Assembly (NCBI GenBank): GCA_002311315.1
Contig: DBZZ01000073.1
Location: forward strand, 23,547-29,965
DNA: 6,419 nucleotides
From: Methylococcaceae bacterium UBA1147
GTDB lineage: Bacteria > Pseudomonadota > Gammaproteobacteria > Methylococcales > UBA1147
Reading direction: 5' to 3'
Below the pieces are notes generated by a model that worked only from the letters and a program-made list of their open reading frames with translations, was not told where the DNA came from and searched no databases. The first letter of the stretch is position 1. Every line of letters begins with the position of its first letter. The position numbers and the translations under genes were made by a program. This document shows, in pieces, positions 6,403 through 6,419 of the stretch.

Positions 6403-6419
6403 GTGTGAAGCTGCAGAAA

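Overview
The window is a stretch of gammaproteobacterial chromosome carrying the cell-wall and lipoate cluster rodA - mltB - rlpA - dacA - ybeD - lipB - lipA, all on the + strand, followed by a serine tRNA. The same order is known from Pseudomonas and relatives, where pbpA (PBP2) lies just upstream of rodA. The protein sequences and gene order support a gammaproteobacterium. I cannot name a genus from this sequence. No mobile element, CRISPR array or horizontally acquired cassette is visible.

Layout: (1) 1-888 is the 3' part of rodA, the SEDS glycan polymerase of the elongasome. (2) 930-1961 is an intact MltB-type lytic transglycosylase, exported but lacking a convincing lipobox. (3) 1970-2763 is an rlpA pseudogene. 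It reads as a complete RlpA (lipoprotein signal, double-psi barrel, SPOR domain) only after correcting four frameshifts and one in-frame stop. (4) 2820-3974 is dacA, a PBP5/6-type D,D-carboxypeptidase, with a candidate promoter overlapping the dead rlpA 3' end. (5) 4113-4379 is ybeD (DUF493), overlapping by one base lipB (4379-5059), which is followed by lipA (5158-6126). (6) 6229-6319 is tRNA-Ser(CGA) with encoded CCA. (7) The last 100 bases are AT-rich (31% GC by hand count) and hold a perfect 9-bp inverted repeat.

The first half serves peptidoglycan synthesis and remodelling: RodA polymerises glycan, MltB and RlpA cut it, and DacA trims stem pentapeptides. The second half makes protein-bound lipoate: LipB transfers octanoyl from ACP to the lipoyl domain, and LipA inserts the two sulphurs.

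The main observation is that rlpA alone is broken, by several independent lesions, while every neighbour is intact with its catalytic residues. This points to specific, fairly recent loss of the septal SPOR-domain transglycosylase. I found no previously undescribed system here; otherwise this is an ordinary core-genome region.
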